This document shows positions 20,859-21,068 of a DNA stretch of 21,068 nucleotides, in pieces; position 1 is the first letter of the stretch, and every line of letters begins with the position of its first letter. A program made the position numbers and the translations under genes. The notes beneath the pieces are model-generated. The model did no database searches and was not told the origin of the DNA. It saw only the letters and a program-made list of their open reading frames with translations. The DNA is from Gammaproteobacteria bacterium. Lineage in GTDB: Bacteria; Pseudomonadota; Gammaproteobacteria; Pseudomonadales; Halieaceae. The stretch covers positions 1-21,068 of the forward strand of contig PDSN01000076.1 in assembly GCA_002748505.1 (NCBI GenBank), in the 5' to 3' direction.

Positions 20859-21068
20859 AACCCGGATATTTCACCAGTACGGCAACCGCGCCGCTATTAA
20901 TTATGTAATATCAATGAGTTATGTAGTGAATAGCAACAACAGCCAATGTACAAACTGTGCCTAAATGGTTTTTCGAAAAAAATGACTTCGAATCTTGCCC
21001 AAAATCATTCTAACCGTAGCTACCGCTACGCTTTTCATGATGTTTGAGCAACCTTCTTTGTCCTTTTT
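20859..21068 (+). repeat. Dispersed modular repeat, copy B (runs off the window)
   Basis: It begins with terminal repeat AACCCGGATATTTCACCA (20859-20876), identical to the terminus of copy A, then a module (20877-20942) about 73% like the second module of copy A over its first 45 bases. A stretch of about 45 bases not found in copy A follows, then the 81-base core (20988-21068), 78/81 identical to 2962-3042 in inverted orientation. The core includes the CGTAGC...GCTACG hairpin at 21015-21030. The far end lies outside the window. Confidence 0.8.

Overview
The window reads as an ordinary-density chromosomal segment of a gammaproteobacterium, most likely a marine Cellvibrionales/Spongiibacteraceae- or Halieaceae-like organism. 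This placement is an inference. It rests on gammaproteobacterial CTGT-N8-ACAG LexA operators, a dapA-bamC pair, a Pro-His-Arg tRNA cluster, a nickel superoxide dismutase of the kind found in marine bacteria, and protein sequences close in style to that group. I recognise no phage, conjugative, CRISPR or plasmid genes.

Layout. At 1-1853 (+) lie acetaldehyde dehydrogenase (cut by the window edge) and 4-hydroxy-2-oxovalerate aldolase, the last two steps of a meta-cleavage pathway. At 1.85-3.06 kb an orphan SOS gene (imuA/SulA family, -) has two LexA boxes, its own strong terminator, and pieces of a dispersed repeat family on both sides. At 3.06-3.89 kb (-) sit nickel superoxide dismutase (sodN) and its maturation protease (sodX), which lie in one reading frame separated by a stop codon. 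folD (-) follows, then three tRNA genes (Pro, His, Arg) behind a near-consensus promoter. At 5.6-8.6 kb (-) an SMP-30/strictosidine-synthase-like membrane-anchored protein is coupled to the ABC-F ATPase uup. At 8.7-10.7 kb (-) are inorganic pyrophosphatase, glpE rhodanese and an MscS channel. At 10.8-12.7 kb a CitE-like CoA-ester lyase (+) converges, stop codon against stop codon, on a secreted phytase-like esterase (-). fumC (+) follows a 342-bp spacer with a probable Fur operator over its promoter.

The region 14.5-18.8 kb (-) is a six-gene lipid-transport operon: a DUF3806 protein, an MlaE permease with an N-terminal STAS domain, MlaF ATPase, a single-MCE-domain MlaD-type protein with a long helical tail, a PqiC-type lipoprotein and a small membrane protein. 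It mixes Mla-type ABC parts with a Pqi-type outer-membrane lipoprotein. dapA and bamC (+) close the window.

The most unusual non-genic signal is a modular repeat with 18-bp terminal inverted repeats. One composite copy lies at about 2851-3061, a second at 20859-21068 (opposite orientation, running off the edge), and an end fragment at 1855-1889. An 81-base core is 78/81 identical between the two copies. All three sit directly behind a stop codon, and the modules are joined in different orders. This looks like a MITE-like or other non-autonomous element family. No transposase is present to name it.
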